A stretch of DNA of 64,000 nucleotides from Periplaneta americana (taxonomy: Eukaryota > Arthropoda > Insecta > Blattodea > Blattidae). Positions 1-11,966 of this stretch are shown here, piece after piece (positions within the stretch are counted from its first letter, which is position 1; every line of letters begins with the position of its first letter). A program made the position numbers and the translations under genes. Under the pieces are notes generated by a model that ran no database searches, was not told the origin of the DNA, and saw only the letters and a program-made list of their open reading frames with translations. The DNA lies in assembly GCF_040183065.1 (NCBI RefSeq), contig NC_091126.1:146780204-146844203 (forward strand). Direction: 5' to 3'.

Positions 1-249
1 TTTGAGGTTAACAATTTTGTCAGGTTTACTACGCCGCCATCTAGTTGTTACATAAGGAGTCACGTCATAATTCCCATTTGAATTGTATTAACGACTGTAC
101 TGCCATCTCGTGTTCGTTTACGGCGGACGGGTGGCGATCCTGGCGGTTGTTCTCTTCAAAGTGCTGCCGATTTTAACATAGCGATGATTTATCTGTTACA
201 TACATGATATAGGTGTACACGAACAAAAAGTGGAGTGAGGTTGCTACCG
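1..249. other. No gene seen
   Basis: No convincing coding, RNA or repeat structure was seen. This may be the 5' flank or terminal region of the Harbinger-like element that follows; its terminal repeats were not identified. Confidence 0.3.
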
Positions 250-1130
250 TGTTTCCCCTTCAGTATGAGCTCCCGATCACTGATATAAGGTTAGAAGAAC
301 TGCTAGACATGAAGACTGTAAAAGGCTATATATATTTGATCAGGATAATATAATCTGGCTGTCTAATCATTTTCTGGAGCCTAATGAGGAACCAAGAGGA
401 GTTTCTTATCAAATGAACAGAAAATGAATATTTTGCGTTATCTGGCTGACCCAGGATTTCAGTCTGGAGAAGCAGAGGACTAAGGTGTTCACCAGACAAC
501 TGTTTCTAAAGTAGTAATTGGAAATGTAGCAGTGAAGGTAGTTGAGAAATCACACCAATGCGCAATGGATTAAATTTCCTGTCACACCAAAAGACTTCGA
601 CAGACCTAAAACAGAATGACGGGTTCAGTATAAATTTCCATGTGCATTTGGGGCGATGGATTGTACGCATATCTCCATCAAAAAGCCGTCCTTACATGGG
701 GATGAGTACATAAATAGAAAATAATTTTCGAGCATCGACATACAAGCCACATGTTATATGAAACAGCTGTTCACAAGCGCTGATGTTTCATGGCCGGATT
801 CCAGAATTTGATGGAACTCGGAATAACTCGGAATCATATGCAATGATAATGGAAAACACATCACATGCAATATTGTTAGCTGATGAAGGGTATGGATTAG
901 CCCCTTGGTTGATGACTCCACTCAGGAACCCAATAACTCCTCAGGAGCAGGCATATAGAAAATTGCATAGCTGTGAACGGGGAACAATCGAACATTGTTT
1001 TGGGCAATTGAAACGATTCCCAGTTCTCCAAAATAAAAAGAGATGTTCATTGGAGAAAATACCATATATAATATCGTCCTGCTTCATTTAGCACGTCGAA
1101 AAATATCTACATGACGAAGATTTCAACCTC
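250..1130 (+). pseudogene. PIF/Harbinger (HARBI1-like) transposase remnant
   Basis: This is a decayed DDE transposase of the PIF/Harbinger superfamily, which cuts and pastes DNA in the nucleus. Reading across frames from about 420, the N-terminal helix region reads ILRYLADPGFQSGE followed by TTVSKVV. Near 645 the first catalytic block reads AFGAMDCTHISIKKP, then DEYINRK. The last intact stretch (783-1091, 102 residues) carries LLADEGYGLAPWLMTP, then NPITPQEQAYRKLHSCERG and IEHCFGQLKR. These are the family's late conserved blocks. Several stop codons and frame changes break it, so it cannot be functional. The terminal inverted repeats and the companion Myb-like gene of this superfamily were not found. 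Confidence 0.85.
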
Positions 1131-2008
1131 CAGAAGCTAAATACATACAACATTGTTAGAGTCGACGGAAATTCGGAAGGCTGTAGTCTGCTAGCGTTTG
1201 CGTCGAGAGAGACAGATAGAGAGGGCAAGGCAGCGTACAGCATTGCCACATCGTACTTCACGCGCATGTGAGATGCAAATAGCGCGGGAGAGAATTTAAA
1301 TTATCAAAAGACAATAATGGCCTTAGCCGTTGATTACTGTAAGCATGACACCAAACAAACCCTGTTTCTTACACTAACAATATTCTTTGCACGGTTCTCA
1401 AATCCCACACCACATGCTTCTGCAGACGTTTCTTGCACGTTGGCAAGCATCAAGATGGCCCGCAGCGTTCTCCTCGTCAACGTTTTTAAAATAATTATAC
1501 ACCTTAAACAATATTTTCCGCACCTGCCTGTGCAATACTTGTTTTTTCACAGTCTCTTCTTCCATTTATTTAACTTACACACACACAGTAAATGTTAGTT
1601 TTACTTATTCAATGTATTGAAACACTCGCACGTGAACAAAAGAACTTGGGAAGTACTTGTTACAGACTGATTCCTACTGGTTCTGTTGTACAAGCTTGTG
1701 ACGTCACATGCCAGAAATGCTACGGCGCATATAGCAGCCAACCGCCTTCCGAACTGCCGTCTAGTCTAGCAATATTGCAGAGGGAGAAGTGGATGTAAGA
1801 GGACGTGGTGCAGTGGTAAGATTAGAAATTGCCATTGCGATTTACAATATGCTTTTACATGACTGAAATATCACTTCATATCCACCGGTATCTTCTCATT
1901 ACTACCAGCAAGGTTGTCTGAGAGATGGAAGAGGGGGTGCAGGAAGGTGTATAAAATAGCTGATAAAGTAAAACATTTCAATTACTATTCTTATGTATTT
2001 ATTATTTA
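1131..2008. other. No gene seen
   Basis: Only short frames without recognisable motifs are present (for example 1317-1598 and 1592-1798). Nothing here could be assigned. Confidence 0.3.
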
Positions 2009-2142
2009 AGTCGGCCTGATTGGTGCAGTTGGTATAGCGCTGGCCTTCTAGGCTCGAGGTTGTGGGTTCGATCCCGGGCCAGGTCGATGGCATTTAATTG
2101 TGTTTAAATGCGACAGTCTCATGTCAGTAGATTTACTGTCTT
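2009..2142 (+). mobile_element. tRNA-headed SINE, family A, 3'-truncated
   Basis: The left end is a tRNA-like RNA polymerase III promoter. The A-box region reads GGTGCAGTTGGTATAGCGC, and the B box GGTTCGATCCC sits at about 2065-2075. A longer copy of the same family lies in the opposite orientation at 38021-38252. This copy matches it through the segment ending near GTCAGTAGATTTACTG and then diverges, so it lacks the 3' tail. Confidence 0.75.
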
Positions 2143-2589
2143 GTGTGTGTTCTGTAGTTATCGTGAGATTTATTAATTTTGTTTGTAAATTAAAGTCAAA
2201 GAAAATATTAGTAAACGAGGATGAACTAAACCGTTTATATATAACGCAAACTGATGAGGAATAGGGCAAATGAACAGGAGGATATTGTAAGAAAGAAAGC
2301 AAATTGTTCCAGCTCGAATTTAGGAAAATTGAAGTGTCATTAATAATGTAAAAATTGCGGCGATTGCAGAAAATAGGGGCGCTTATGTCTTAGTTGAATA
2401 TAGTATTTCATGTACTGAAATCAATTATAATAACGGGGAATAAATCATTTCAGTTCATCCTCATTAGATAAGTAGAGTGAAAGACGTTAATAAAATTTCT
2501 GATTGTCCTGCAAATTGGGTAAAAATAATCCTTACGCGATCATATCAATAAAGGTGTTAGTGTGTAAAATACAGGTAGGTAATTTTAAA
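2143..2589. other. No gene seen
   Basis: AT-rich sequence with no recognised coding or structural signal. Confidence 0.3.
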
Positions 2590-3102
2590 AACTCATGCTG
2601 TCAATACAGTGATTTTCCATTATATTTTAACAAAGCTTTGTTTTATCGAACACGACGGAACATTGAGAAACAACAAGGACAATTTAGCGTGCTTTGAAAG
2701 CAAGTGTAGCGTATTTTGTGCCCCATGTTTATTGTTCGATGAAAAAATCTCCTTTGTAAAACCTAGTTATGAGTTTAATGATTGGATAAACGAAAGCTCA
2801 GTTGAATATAGCAAACGATTGATAACTTCAAATGAACTTATGTCTCAGATTGGAACAGAAATTTAATTTTGGCGAAAAGTATTAAAACGAATAGTTGCTG
2901 CAGTAAAAATGACCATGCAAAATTTCAGTGTTAAAATTTATTACGAGTTTGGCTTAACATATATTTTTAAAAACTTCGTGATCACTTCAGAGCTAATCGC
3001 GTACTTTGATGCCTTTCTAGCTAAAACATGCTCAACTTCATGGAAACAAAGAAACTGAAACACATCACATCATTCGTTTCAAACATATGAAGTTCATATC
3101 TG
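2590..3102 (+). pseudogene. hAT (ZMYM1-like/TTF-finger) transposase remnant, part 1
   Basis: The frame from 2609 reads CSVFCAPCLLFDEK, like the TTF-type zinc-finger region of ZMYM1-like hAT transposases. This is followed by WINESSVEYSKR and QIGTEI. After a stop the homology continues as FWRKVLKRIVAAVKM, the usual block opening the DUF4371-type region, and then ELIAYFDAFLAKT. Frameshifts and stops are frequent. Coding similarity halts at 3102, where another element begins, and resumes at 4001. The two parts therefore appear to be one gene split by an insertion. Confidence 0.7.
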
Positions 3103-4000
3103 AGGTGGGTGCTCCTGTTATGGCCATGTTCCTGATATGGCCACCCCCTATTGTGAGTTAGTTAACCAAAAAATCCGCTAAATTGCAGCAGCATCCAGTG
3201 AAAGGGCATCCTGGTATGTCACTTGATCGTTTTCCATCCAGTCAGGTTGAGCAATATGACGTCAGTTGCCTCTTTTGCGGTTTTCATGTGACCTCTTCTT
3301 ATTTTTCTCTGGTCAGTCTCCTTTGTTTTATGCATGTTTTTCAAAGACTTGTTCATGAAAACCATCGTACGCCATTCAGTTTTTAATGTTCTGTTGATTG
3401 GTGTTGTCGTTGATGGCGTATCTTTTACGAGTTGTTCATAATCAAACGATTTTCGTGAAAGCTTACCTGCTCCTGATATGGCCATATCAAATGCACCATG
3501 GCCATATCAAATGCACCATGGACATATCAAGTTCATTTCACTTTTATTTTTTCACCTGACAAATTTACATGCGTTATAGCTGGGATTACGCAAAAATTTT
3601 GTATTTTAAGAAAAACAACTTAATTTTTATGGAAAAACCTGTTTTGACTACACTTTTGAGTTATAAAAAAGATTATTAAGTGTCATTTTTATTCATTTTA
3701 CACCAAAATTATTTCATTTTAACACAACTGCGCTATCAAACTGAAAACAATCACGATTTCTAGAACATGGAACAAGGGTGGCCATATCGTGTGCACATGT
3801 CCCTGATATGGCCACTAGGTAGACTTTTGGAATTTGGGACTTCTGGACTATTAAAGCTATTTTTATGGGGAAAGGAAATTGTTTTAAGAAAGTCCATTAG
3901 ACTGAGAACGAGTAAGAAAAAAGTGGTTCACATTTTTTTTCAAAATGGCGGCTAGAAAAATTCTCAAACCTTAGCATGGCCATATCAGGGACACCTACCT
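3103..4000. mobile_element. 898-bp non-autonomous DNA element with inverted ends and repeated palindromic sites
   Basis: The ends are inverted repeats: the left starts AGGTGGGTGCTCC and the right, read inward on the other strand, starts AGGTAGGTGTCCC; about 21 of the first 26 bases match. The block GATATGGCC or its reverse, or a close variant, recurs at about 3118, 3132, 3474, 3500, 3517, 3779, 3803 and 3976. At 3474-3489 it forms the perfect 16-bp palindrome TGATATGGCCATATCA. Both flanks encode adjoining parts of a hAT transposase, which shows that this block is an insertion. No transposase is encoded. A clean target duplication was not identified, so the superfamily is unknown. Confidence 0.65.
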
Positions 4001-4335
4001 TATTATGGCGAAAGAGTGGTGAAGTATTTAACAGAATTGCAGAACGCTAAATATTTTTCCAAAATATTAGACCCCATTTCCTGTATATTACACGCCTACA
4101 GAGCAACCGTTTTCAATTGTAAAGCACCGGTATCCATCAAAATGTGGACATCCTGTTGAAAGATTTATCTATTTTCTCTTAAACCCAGAGCACAAAAGAA
4201 CAGAATTAATTAGTGCAATAAGTTTACTAAATAAATACTATTGGGACATTGAAATATGCAGGGACTAGTCTTACGAAAACGATAACAATACGCCAGTTAT
4301 GTATGCCGTTTGCAAGTTAGAATTAACCAATTCAT
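4001..4335 (+). pseudogene. hAT (ZMYM1-like) transposase remnant, part 2
   Basis: Coding similarity resumes right after the 898-bp insertion. It reads VVKYLTELQNAKYFSKILDP, then after a frame change VERFIYFLLNPEHK and ISLLNKYYWDIEICRD, followed by SYEND. This matches the hAT region that normally contains the CRGQSYDN block. The frame is disrupted and the C-terminal dimerisation region is missing. Confidence 0.7.
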
Positions 4336-4856
4336 TCCACTCGATGTGTATTTCTTATATATTTCGTACCAAGCACAATAGTTTAACTTACTGTTAGCAC
4401 GTTCTTGTCAGTCAATGAGATAGAGGTGGAGGCAAGTGAACTCTAAAGGCAAACATAGTAATTTTCTCATGCCTCCATGTTAATTATGGAATCAGTGAAC
4501 TTATTAGCTTGATATTTATGGTAGTGATCCAAAATATCATACTGTACATATAAATTTGCTTGATATTCAAAACATTAAATTCTTTATATATGATAATTTT
4601 ATTTATATATATGATATAATATATTTGCATATGATGATATTCTTGTTCAATAACTAAAGCTGGGGTGTGATCACACCCCTCATAGGGATACGAAAGTAAA
4701 AAATTATTTATGATCATCTATTCTACGCCATAAAGTCGAGTCAACAGCTTTGCTCTCTCCTTCATGAATTCTGACAGGCCTAATACCCAAGAAATGGACT
4801 ACGAATATGTGATTGATTATTTTGTTACAAATATTTGCATTTATTGGTTTCATTAT

Positions 4857-4859
<3 letters not shown>
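4336..4859. other. No gene seen
   Basis: AT-rich sequence with no assignable feature. Confidence 0.3.
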
Positions 4860-4902
<43 letters not shown>

Positions 4903-6389
4903 CGTCATCATCATCCTTCACGAATTAGGCCTCTGTAGACCTGTTTCGGCCCCATCTAGCAGTCTTCTAATAGATCTTCCTGGTCGACGATGTCCTCTAG
5001 GTTTATATTGCATCATAATTTTTGGGATTCTTGAATTTTCCATTCTTCTTACATGATCTAGCCAATTTAATTTGTATCTGTTGATTTTTTCTTCTACTGA
5101 CTCTAATTCTAATTTTTCTAAAATTTCTTCATTCCTTTTTCGGTCTAAAAGAGTATATCCTGCTGTCCTGAAAAATTTCATTTCCGTTGCTTTGATTCTG
5201 TTCATGTCTTTTTACTTTAATGTCCAAATCTCGCTTCCGTATAAAAGGGAGGGTAATGCTAGTGTATTATATATTTTTATTCTTGTAGATTTTTGTACTA
5301 ATTTAGCTTTTAATGTATTGTTTATTATTCCTAGAATTTGTGTAAATTTGGTAATTTTCTTGTTCACATCTTTTTCATTTTGATAAGATATTTCACAACC
5401 CAGATAATTGAAATTTTGTACTTGTTCGAGGCATTGGTTATTGTGTATTATCTTACTTCTGACTGGGTCTTGTCCTAAAAATGCCATTACTTTCGATTTT
5501 TGTGTTGAAATTTGCATCCAAAAATCTTTTAATATTTTATTTAATGTATATAATCTTCTTTGTAAATTATCTTCTGAATTGGAAATTATGACTTGATCAT
5601 CGGCATAGAGTAAGGTATTTAATGTTAGAGCACTGGTTATTTTGATTCCTAATGTGTAGATTTGGTTCCATTTTCAAATAATTTCATTTATATTAATTTT
5701 AAATAAAGTTGGTGATAGTGGACAACCTTGTCGAACTCCATTATTAACTAATTTTCTTTCGGGTATACAGTTATTTATTTTGACACTTATTTTGCTGTCT
5801 GTGTAGATTTCTATTATATTTTGTAATAGCAAATTTGGAATATTTTTATCTTGTAATATGTCGAATAAAAGGTCTCTTCGGACTTTATCAAAAGCTTTCA
5901 CAAATTCAATAAAAACTATATGGGTTTCTAAATTAAATTCTCTTCTTTTTCTAACAATAGTTTGATACTAAATAATGGATCTACACATGATCTTCCTTTT
6001 CTAAAGCCATTTTGACACTCCAGAAGGAAGGTTTCAGCATGTTTGTTTTTTTTTTTTTTAATTTTTCATTTAAAATCCTACTAAATATCTTATAACATGT
6101 GTTGAGGATACTAATCCCTCTATAGTTTTCAACATTTTGTTTATCTCCTGTTTTATATATGGGAATAATTACACTATTTTTCCATTCTTCCGGTAAAGTG
6201 GCAGTCAGATATATTCTGTTCAGAAATCTTAGTAATCTTTCTTGAAATAGATCTCCTGCATATTTAAACAATTCTGAATTTAGGTTATCTTCTCCAGGTG
6301 ATTTACTATTTTTCATTTTATGTAATGCTTCTTATAGTTCTTCTTTTGTAATGCATTGTTCATCTGCGTTTTTGTGTCCCAGAATTTTG

Positions 6390-6390
<1 letters not shown>
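4860..6390 (-). pseudogene. Non-LTR retrotransposon (LINE) ORF2 remnant
   Basis: Read on the minus strand, this is a 5'-truncated reverse transcriptase. Blocks run in order from high to low coordinates. At 5981-6380 are KSPGEDNLNSELFKYAG, then LPEEWKNSVIIPIYK and NYRGISIL. At 5674-5901 are MKAFDKV and NGVRQGCPLSPTLF. The thumb-like region at 5212-5517 has FNYLGCEIS and SLLYGSEIWTLK. At 4918-5205 is the C-terminal region with NWLDHVRRMENSRIPK and RGHRRPGR. Stops and frameshifts separate the blocks. The element ends in a triplet tail, the (ATT)n run at 4860-4902 on the plus strand. The 5' truncation abuts another microsatellite at 6391. Confidence 0.9.
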
Positions 6391-6469
<79 letters not shown>

Positions 6470-6480
6470 TAGTAATAATA
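6391..6480. repeat. Compound microsatellite (ATT)n-(ACT)n-(ACC)n
   Basis: (ATT)n runs to about 6429 and (ACT)n to about 6462, followed by ACC triplets and AATAATA. It separates the truncated LINE from the pogo-like element. The asparagine and serine runs it would encode are artefacts. Confidence 0.9.
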
Positions 6481-8047
6481 GAGGAAGTGGTGGTAATATG
6501 GAACCCCATTTTGTTTTTCTGTATTTGCAGTTTGCCTTTGAAAGCTTTTTGAATTATTTTAATGTCACTTGAAAGCTGATTTACATAGTTCTTATATACA
6601 GTTCTGCTACTTACCAAAAAAAAAGTACTTCGAGAAAATTGTATTTTATTTAAGTTTGTCAACTAACGAGGTATTGAATTTGTGTGGGTAATATGGAACC
6701 CCTCTAGCAAAATGCAAACAATCTTACAACAAAATGCAAACAATCTTACAACACTACCTGATACAATACACAAACAACATAACTGCAGTAAACACAAATT
6801 AAGAAAACAAAATGCACACTTTGAGTCATTATATAATAGCAAACTCTGCAACAATGTATAAACCTTTTGAGTTTCTTTCACTTACAATAGTCACAAACAT
6901 AATTTACCCCCTTACAACCCGCACACTCTGTGTGGTACCACATTTCACACATCTGACACTGAACCCACAGTTCACCCCAGTGTCCTGTGAAAATTTAACT
7001 CCACAGAAGGAACATTCAGCATCTGCTTATAGTGGGGATGGTTCTCCAGGTGCGATGGTAAGTTCTGAAGTATCAGAAGTAACTGACAACTTCTGAGTCA
7101 CCAGATTCATTTTTTCTGGATCTTGCTGCAAGTGAATTTTTACCACCGCGAGTTTTAAATTGGATTGAATTTCTGCCTCGTTTAGATTGTCCTCTTTTGT
7201 TGATGACTGTTCTGCTCTTCTTCAGACTTGGCCCTGAAGTGGAAGGCTTATTTAACTGTTGTTGTAAGGACTCCGAAAGTCCATTCTTATAAGGCGAGCC
7301 TGTAATATGTGTTCCAGTTGAGGCTTTACGCCCTCAACCAGATGTTTTTTTCTTCGGTGCCGGTGCAGGACTGATGTCTTCCGGTGTCACAAATGTAGAA
7401 CTTTGGTCAATTTTCTCTGGAGTGCTAGGCAAATTTACATGATCTAAATCAGAAACTCCCTCAAATTTGTTTTCTGTGGCATCAGAACCATGTTCAGGGA
7501 ATGCAGATTCCCTACTCCCATTTCCAGAAGCAATGAAGTCCACATCATTGAAAATGCCTCTGTTTAAAGGGTGGATTCCGGTAGCACGAAATCCATTCAG
7601 AGCTATCTCACCAGTCTGAACCTTAAGATAAGCTCGGCCAAAAACTTCAGCTATGTCGTAGCGAGGGTTTCATAATAACGACACTGTCATATTGAAATTT
7701 TTGTCAGGTTATGTAACGGCCATTGCAATGCGAAGCAAAACATATTATAGTAGATAAAAGAACAATCCCTCGCCTATGAAATACAGCAATTATTAAGGTA
7801 AAAGGATGCATATATAACCTGTAAAGTTACACAGTACACATACCTGCAAAAGTTTTAAAATGCACTGTAATTGAAAAAATATTCTCACAAACACACTGCT
7901 TCACTCACGCTGCTGGGAACGCTACTGAGCTGTAGGTGCATAGTATACAAGCAATAGAAATGTCAACCACCAGATGTTTACACTTTGCAGAGACAGCAGC
8001 TACGGATTCCATAATAAATACAGGTTCCATATTACCACCACTTCCTC
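6481..8047 (-). mobile_element. pogo-like DNA transposon, internally deleted
   Basis: The terminal inverted repeats are 25 bp and identical (6481-6505 and 8023-8047); they start GAGGAAGTGGTGGTAATATG. TA flanks both ends (6479-6480 and 8048-8049), the target duplication expected of the Tc1/mariner/pogo superfamily. The surrounding AATAATA triplets make its exact length ambiguous. A third, partial copy of the end sequence occurs near 6687. The interior encodes only the C-terminal part of a transposase on the minus strand, so this 1.57-kb copy is a deletion derivative. Confidence 0.85.
6878..7668 (-). pseudogene. pogo/DDE_1 transposase C-terminal remnant
   Basis: On the minus strand the frame opens with [20 protein letters not shown], then [19 protein letters not shown]. 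This is the usual end of the DDE_1 catalytic domain in pogo-like transposases. A low-complexity Ser/Pro/Lys linker follows (7334-7543). After a frameshift comes a cysteine-rich finger: CSFCG, then WVQCQMCEMWYHTECAG and YVCDYCK before the stop. This PHD-like C-terminus is common in insect pogo-like transposases. The catalytic aspartates and the DNA-binding N-terminus are missing. Confidence 0.85.

Positions 8048-8114
<67 letters not shown>
8048..8114. repeat. (TAA)n microsatellite
   Basis: About 22 uninterrupted TAA triplets adjoin the right end of the pogo-like element. Confidence 0.95.
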
Positions 8115-8116
<2 letters not shown>

Positions 8117-9852
8117 AACTTTAGGTTCTTTTTGCGCATTGGTTTCGAAATAAGGGGTGGAAAAAATTCCCTCTACCTAGGGGCGCCAAACAGCTAAAAT
8201 TCGCCCCAGCTGATATCATGAGGTGACCCTGTATATACTCAGCAGTGATCTCTGGATTTACACTTCGCTCTTATAACCTTGCTATTTGATTTGCAGCTCT
8301 GAGTCTCCCGGTGACAGCTGCAGTTCCCTTCTGTATCCTCCTGGGTGTTGATCTGGCTCTTATTTCTTTTTCTACTTCTTGCGCTTTGCATTGGATGACT
8401 GACGATCTCTCTCAGAAACGAGCTCGGCACATACCAATGTTCCTTCCAGCCCGATGTTAATGTAATCGAATGTCTTAGGTTTGACTGATTATTTTCCTCT
8501 GATAATTTTTAGATTTGTCAAATACATTCTTGGCTGGAGTTTATTACTTCTTAATTATATTAAGACGTCAGTAAATGTCTTTGATCGGCGATGGACATTA
8601 TTATTCTCTTGAGTGACAGACTTCATGATGCAAGTGAACGATCTAGTTTTTGTAATAGTTCGGTGCAATATAGTATCATTTCTTGAGTTTGGCCAGTTCC
8701 AGTCTTGTCACGTCTCAATTTTCCAGTTTTCTATCTCGATTTCCTCTAATGTCGCCTCAATATCGTGGAGTCATTATTTCTTATATTTTTCACAATTTTG
8801 TGGCGGCCAGCACAAAGCAACAAAAGGCTGGAATTTTGTGTTTTGACTTAGAACCACAGTCTAGTATATACAGTCAAGAAGCTTGGGATGATTTTTTGCA
8901 TTTCTCGCGACAGTTGCTAGCCGCTTGGAGCGCTGTGAGTACTAGGAACAATAGACTGTGCCATTGCCAACGTGATCTAATACAGGCCGTAAGGCAGACC
9001 ATGTGACTCTCTTAACCCAATCAAGAAGGGAGGCGTTTCAATCATATACATTAGTTTGGAATGCATAAAGAGTAACATACACATCTCTAAAATGAAGTGT
9101 AATTGCATTAATAAAATTTAAAACAATGATTATGAGACACTTCAGACATAATTCACTTCCGAGTTAAGGTGTAATAATATTTTTGGTGTGAAAATTACGT
9201 TGCTCGCATGTGTAATACCTGCCTTCATTTCGATTAAATGTTGCGAAATTCTTGTAGCGTACATTCATTTATGCACTATTCAATAATTTTAAGTTGCACC
9301 GCACGGATATTTAGATATGTTGAAATTATAGGTTATATTTACTGTACCAGTTGCCCTTTCTGTCTAATTTTAGTGGTCTCCATTGCCCTGCCATTATATA
9401 TGTATGTTATGTCATAAGGAAATTATAGGTTATGTTTACTATATTTAACTTATATTCTTTTTTATTAAACCTCAAAATAGCTTCCATTCTAAACTTAAAA
9501 TGTTGATGCGAACAGATTATGTTAACATTTAAAATTCTCTTCACATTAAAATAACATAGTTCTGTAATTATTTCTGCAACATATTATGCAACAAGAAGTA
9601 AATGGAACTTATGGACACATTACACTAAATAAAACTTAGCAATGATACGAAATAAAGTTATAATATAATATTTCACTGAGCTCCATACACTCAAATAGAA
9701 AACCCGAACATACATTACGGCCTGGTCTAGATCGAAAAGGCATTCACTGTGCCGTATTTCGCACAGTTGTGAAAAGTTGTGTAAACTGTAAAATGTTCGT
9801 TATCGGTTGTAATAACTGTGATTGACTAAAATACAATAATTTGTATAATAAT
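8115..9852. other. No gene seen
   Basis: Short frames exist (for example 8683-9006) but carry no motif I recognise. The stretch around 8820-9000 has the feel of an interspersed repeat, but I could not define its ends. Confidence 0.3.
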
Positions 9853-9934
9853 ATGGGACAAGGAGACGTTTGTAGTACTATAAATTGTAAGAAAAAGAGT
9901 TCAGAGTTATCCTTCTTCCGAAAGATCCAGGAAG
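9853..9934 (+). pseudogene. Possible THAP-domain first exon, frame-disrupted
   Basis: From the ATG at 9853 the translation is MGQGDVCSTINCKKKSSELS and then FF. THAP fingers start in this way, with a C-x(2-4)-C pair and then a serine-phenylalanine turn. The next conserved block, PKDPGR, follows at about 9917-9934 in another frame. It is followed at once by a consensus splice donor (GAAG then GTGAGT, boundary 9934/9935). A small deletion seems to have broken the frame. It could be a remnant of a P-element or other THAP transposon, or of a host THAP gene. No second exon was found. Confidence 0.4.
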
Positions 9935-10656
9935 GTGAGTTTATAAAATATAATATATACTTTATGAGAATAATATATAAACCTTATGTATTTCATATTT
10001 CAATTGTGGAAGGAAGATGTTAATTTTTTCCAAAGAACACGATATGGAAAGTACAATATATTTTATCGTCTGCTAGGGAAAGTTTCCGTGATGAAGCGAT
10101 AGTAGCGATCCTGGGGGTTAGCAACTATCTATGGATGCATATTTATTAAGTACTGGGCTTCGTGACTGCATATACTATACTGTGGTAGAACCATGTCTTT
10201 CTTCTCATTAGATGTAGGGGGTATCTTGGGAATTGACCCTCACATAAAAATACAAACCCTTTTCCATTGTTCTCCTTGTATTCCCTTCAGGGGAGGGCAG
10301 GGACTGGGATTATCGTCGCACGCAGGTTACAAGGCGAACAAAAGAAAATGATTCGAATAAACTCTTTTTCGATAAATTCCCGCATCGCGTGAATGGACCT
10401 TTAAATTTCATTATGCACGGTAAAAATCGAACCACGTGTACTACCTTTTTGTGCCTCGAGCTCTTATGGAACTACGTGCCTCAATTATTTTCAAGTATCT
10501 AATAAAACACCTGCAAGCAGAGTCAAACACGTCCTGACTAATAGGTAAAATTTTTCTGTTTCCGGATCAAAAGATTTTGCCTGTATACACTGCAAGCATA
10601 GACCAAGTAGAGTATCTATTTTATGAGCGCGATCTTTGTCCCAATTAGTAGCGAAA
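9935..10656. other. No gene seen
   Basis: No assignable coding or repeat signal was found between the THAP-like exon and the mariner-type element. Confidence 0.3.
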
Positions 10657-10658
10657 TA

Positions 10659-11766
10659 CAGGGACATCATTTTATTTTTACTAACATTTTTAGTATTAAC
10701 CTGGCTATACCTTTCTATTAACGATTGAAACAGGAAACACCGTTTGCTACCCTTTCCACGACGGAGTTCGATGATACTGGCGTAAAATACAAATCACTTT
10801 ACTAGGTATAGGAGGGAAGAAAAGTAGTTCATCCATTTATGTAAACTAGGAAATATCGCAATTTTGAGTTTGATAATTTTCATTAGGTTTTTGTTTAATC
10901 AAAATACAGTACTGTATTAACACTTAGTGTTTTACACACGAATTGAGCTATCCATTCGGAAGTATTACTTATGCAGTGTATATTGTACTGTTACAGCACA
11001 TTAGCGTACTATATAGAGAATGAAGTTAAATTGAAAAATAATCATAATATGGATATTTCAACACATTTTAGAAAATGGTGGCCGTTCATTTCGATACAGG
11101 CTTCAGTTCTTTTGTGCATATTATCGCACTATAGAATATTGTACCTAATTCCAATTACCAGTTTCGTCCTTCGTACGAGTAACTCATGTTGAAATAATTC
11201 TGTACCTACTCTATAAAAGAGTACCTTAAGTACTGTAAATTCAATCTTCACTTCTGCCCGATCCGAAAAGATAAAATCACTCAGAAATGCTATCTATTGT
11301 CCGTTCAAGTGGTTTTGTCGCAGGGTTGTAGAAAGGGGGGATCACGTGACAGTTAATTACTTAAGGAGATCCTTTTATTTTAGTTATTTTAAACACTTGA
11401 ATAATATTACGTAGAAGTCCAATTCCTAACAGAAATTATTGTTTTCAGAAAAGAGCTAAGATAGCCCAGCTACTAGACTTTACAAAGGGGCGAACAGAAG
11501 CAGGTGGGGGAAACCGGGATGCGACATAGGGAAACGGACGACAGTACCCGTACGAAAATATAATTCAATATTGAAATCTCTTTCGTCACTGGAAAACGCG
11601 AACATATTTCTGAAACGTACTATACTCAGTAACTCAGTACTGCTTACGCGCCCTCGGCTCTGTGTCGTGAACGGTTGGAAGTTTACTAGTAGAAGGGGTG
11701 GGAGTGAAGTACATTCCAAAACTCAGGTACAATAAAAATTGAAGTAAAAATAAAATGATGTCCCTG
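10659..11766. mobile_element. Non-autonomous mariner-type element, copy 1
   Basis: The ends are perfect inverted repeats of at least 24 bp, starting CAGGGACATCATTTTATTTT. TA is duplicated at 10657-10658 and 11767-11768. The 1108-bp interior is collinear with a second copy at 20614-21690. No transposase reading frame is present, so it depends on an enzyme made elsewhere. The TA target and end structure place it in the Tc1/mariner superfamily. Confidence 0.9.
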
Positions 11767-11966
11767 TATATTCATAGTCGAGTCGAGTACAAGTATTTTG
11801 GCGATCAAGAGTGAATATTAATGTGGAAAAAGGTATTTTGAGTGACTAATACAAGATAAATTTAATTAAAGTATTTAACAATAGAACACTGTGTATGAAC
11901 AGTTCAGATATCTATGTTAACTTCATCAAAATTTAGCCATAACCTGCAGAAATTTATGACAATGTA

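Noticed and set aside
6360..6662. Poly-Asn/poly-Ser frame
   Set aside because: It is a translation of ATT/ACT microsatellite.
8683..9006. 107-codon plus-strand frame
   Set aside because: No motif is recognised and it overlaps another frame. It is probably chance or part of an undefined repeat.
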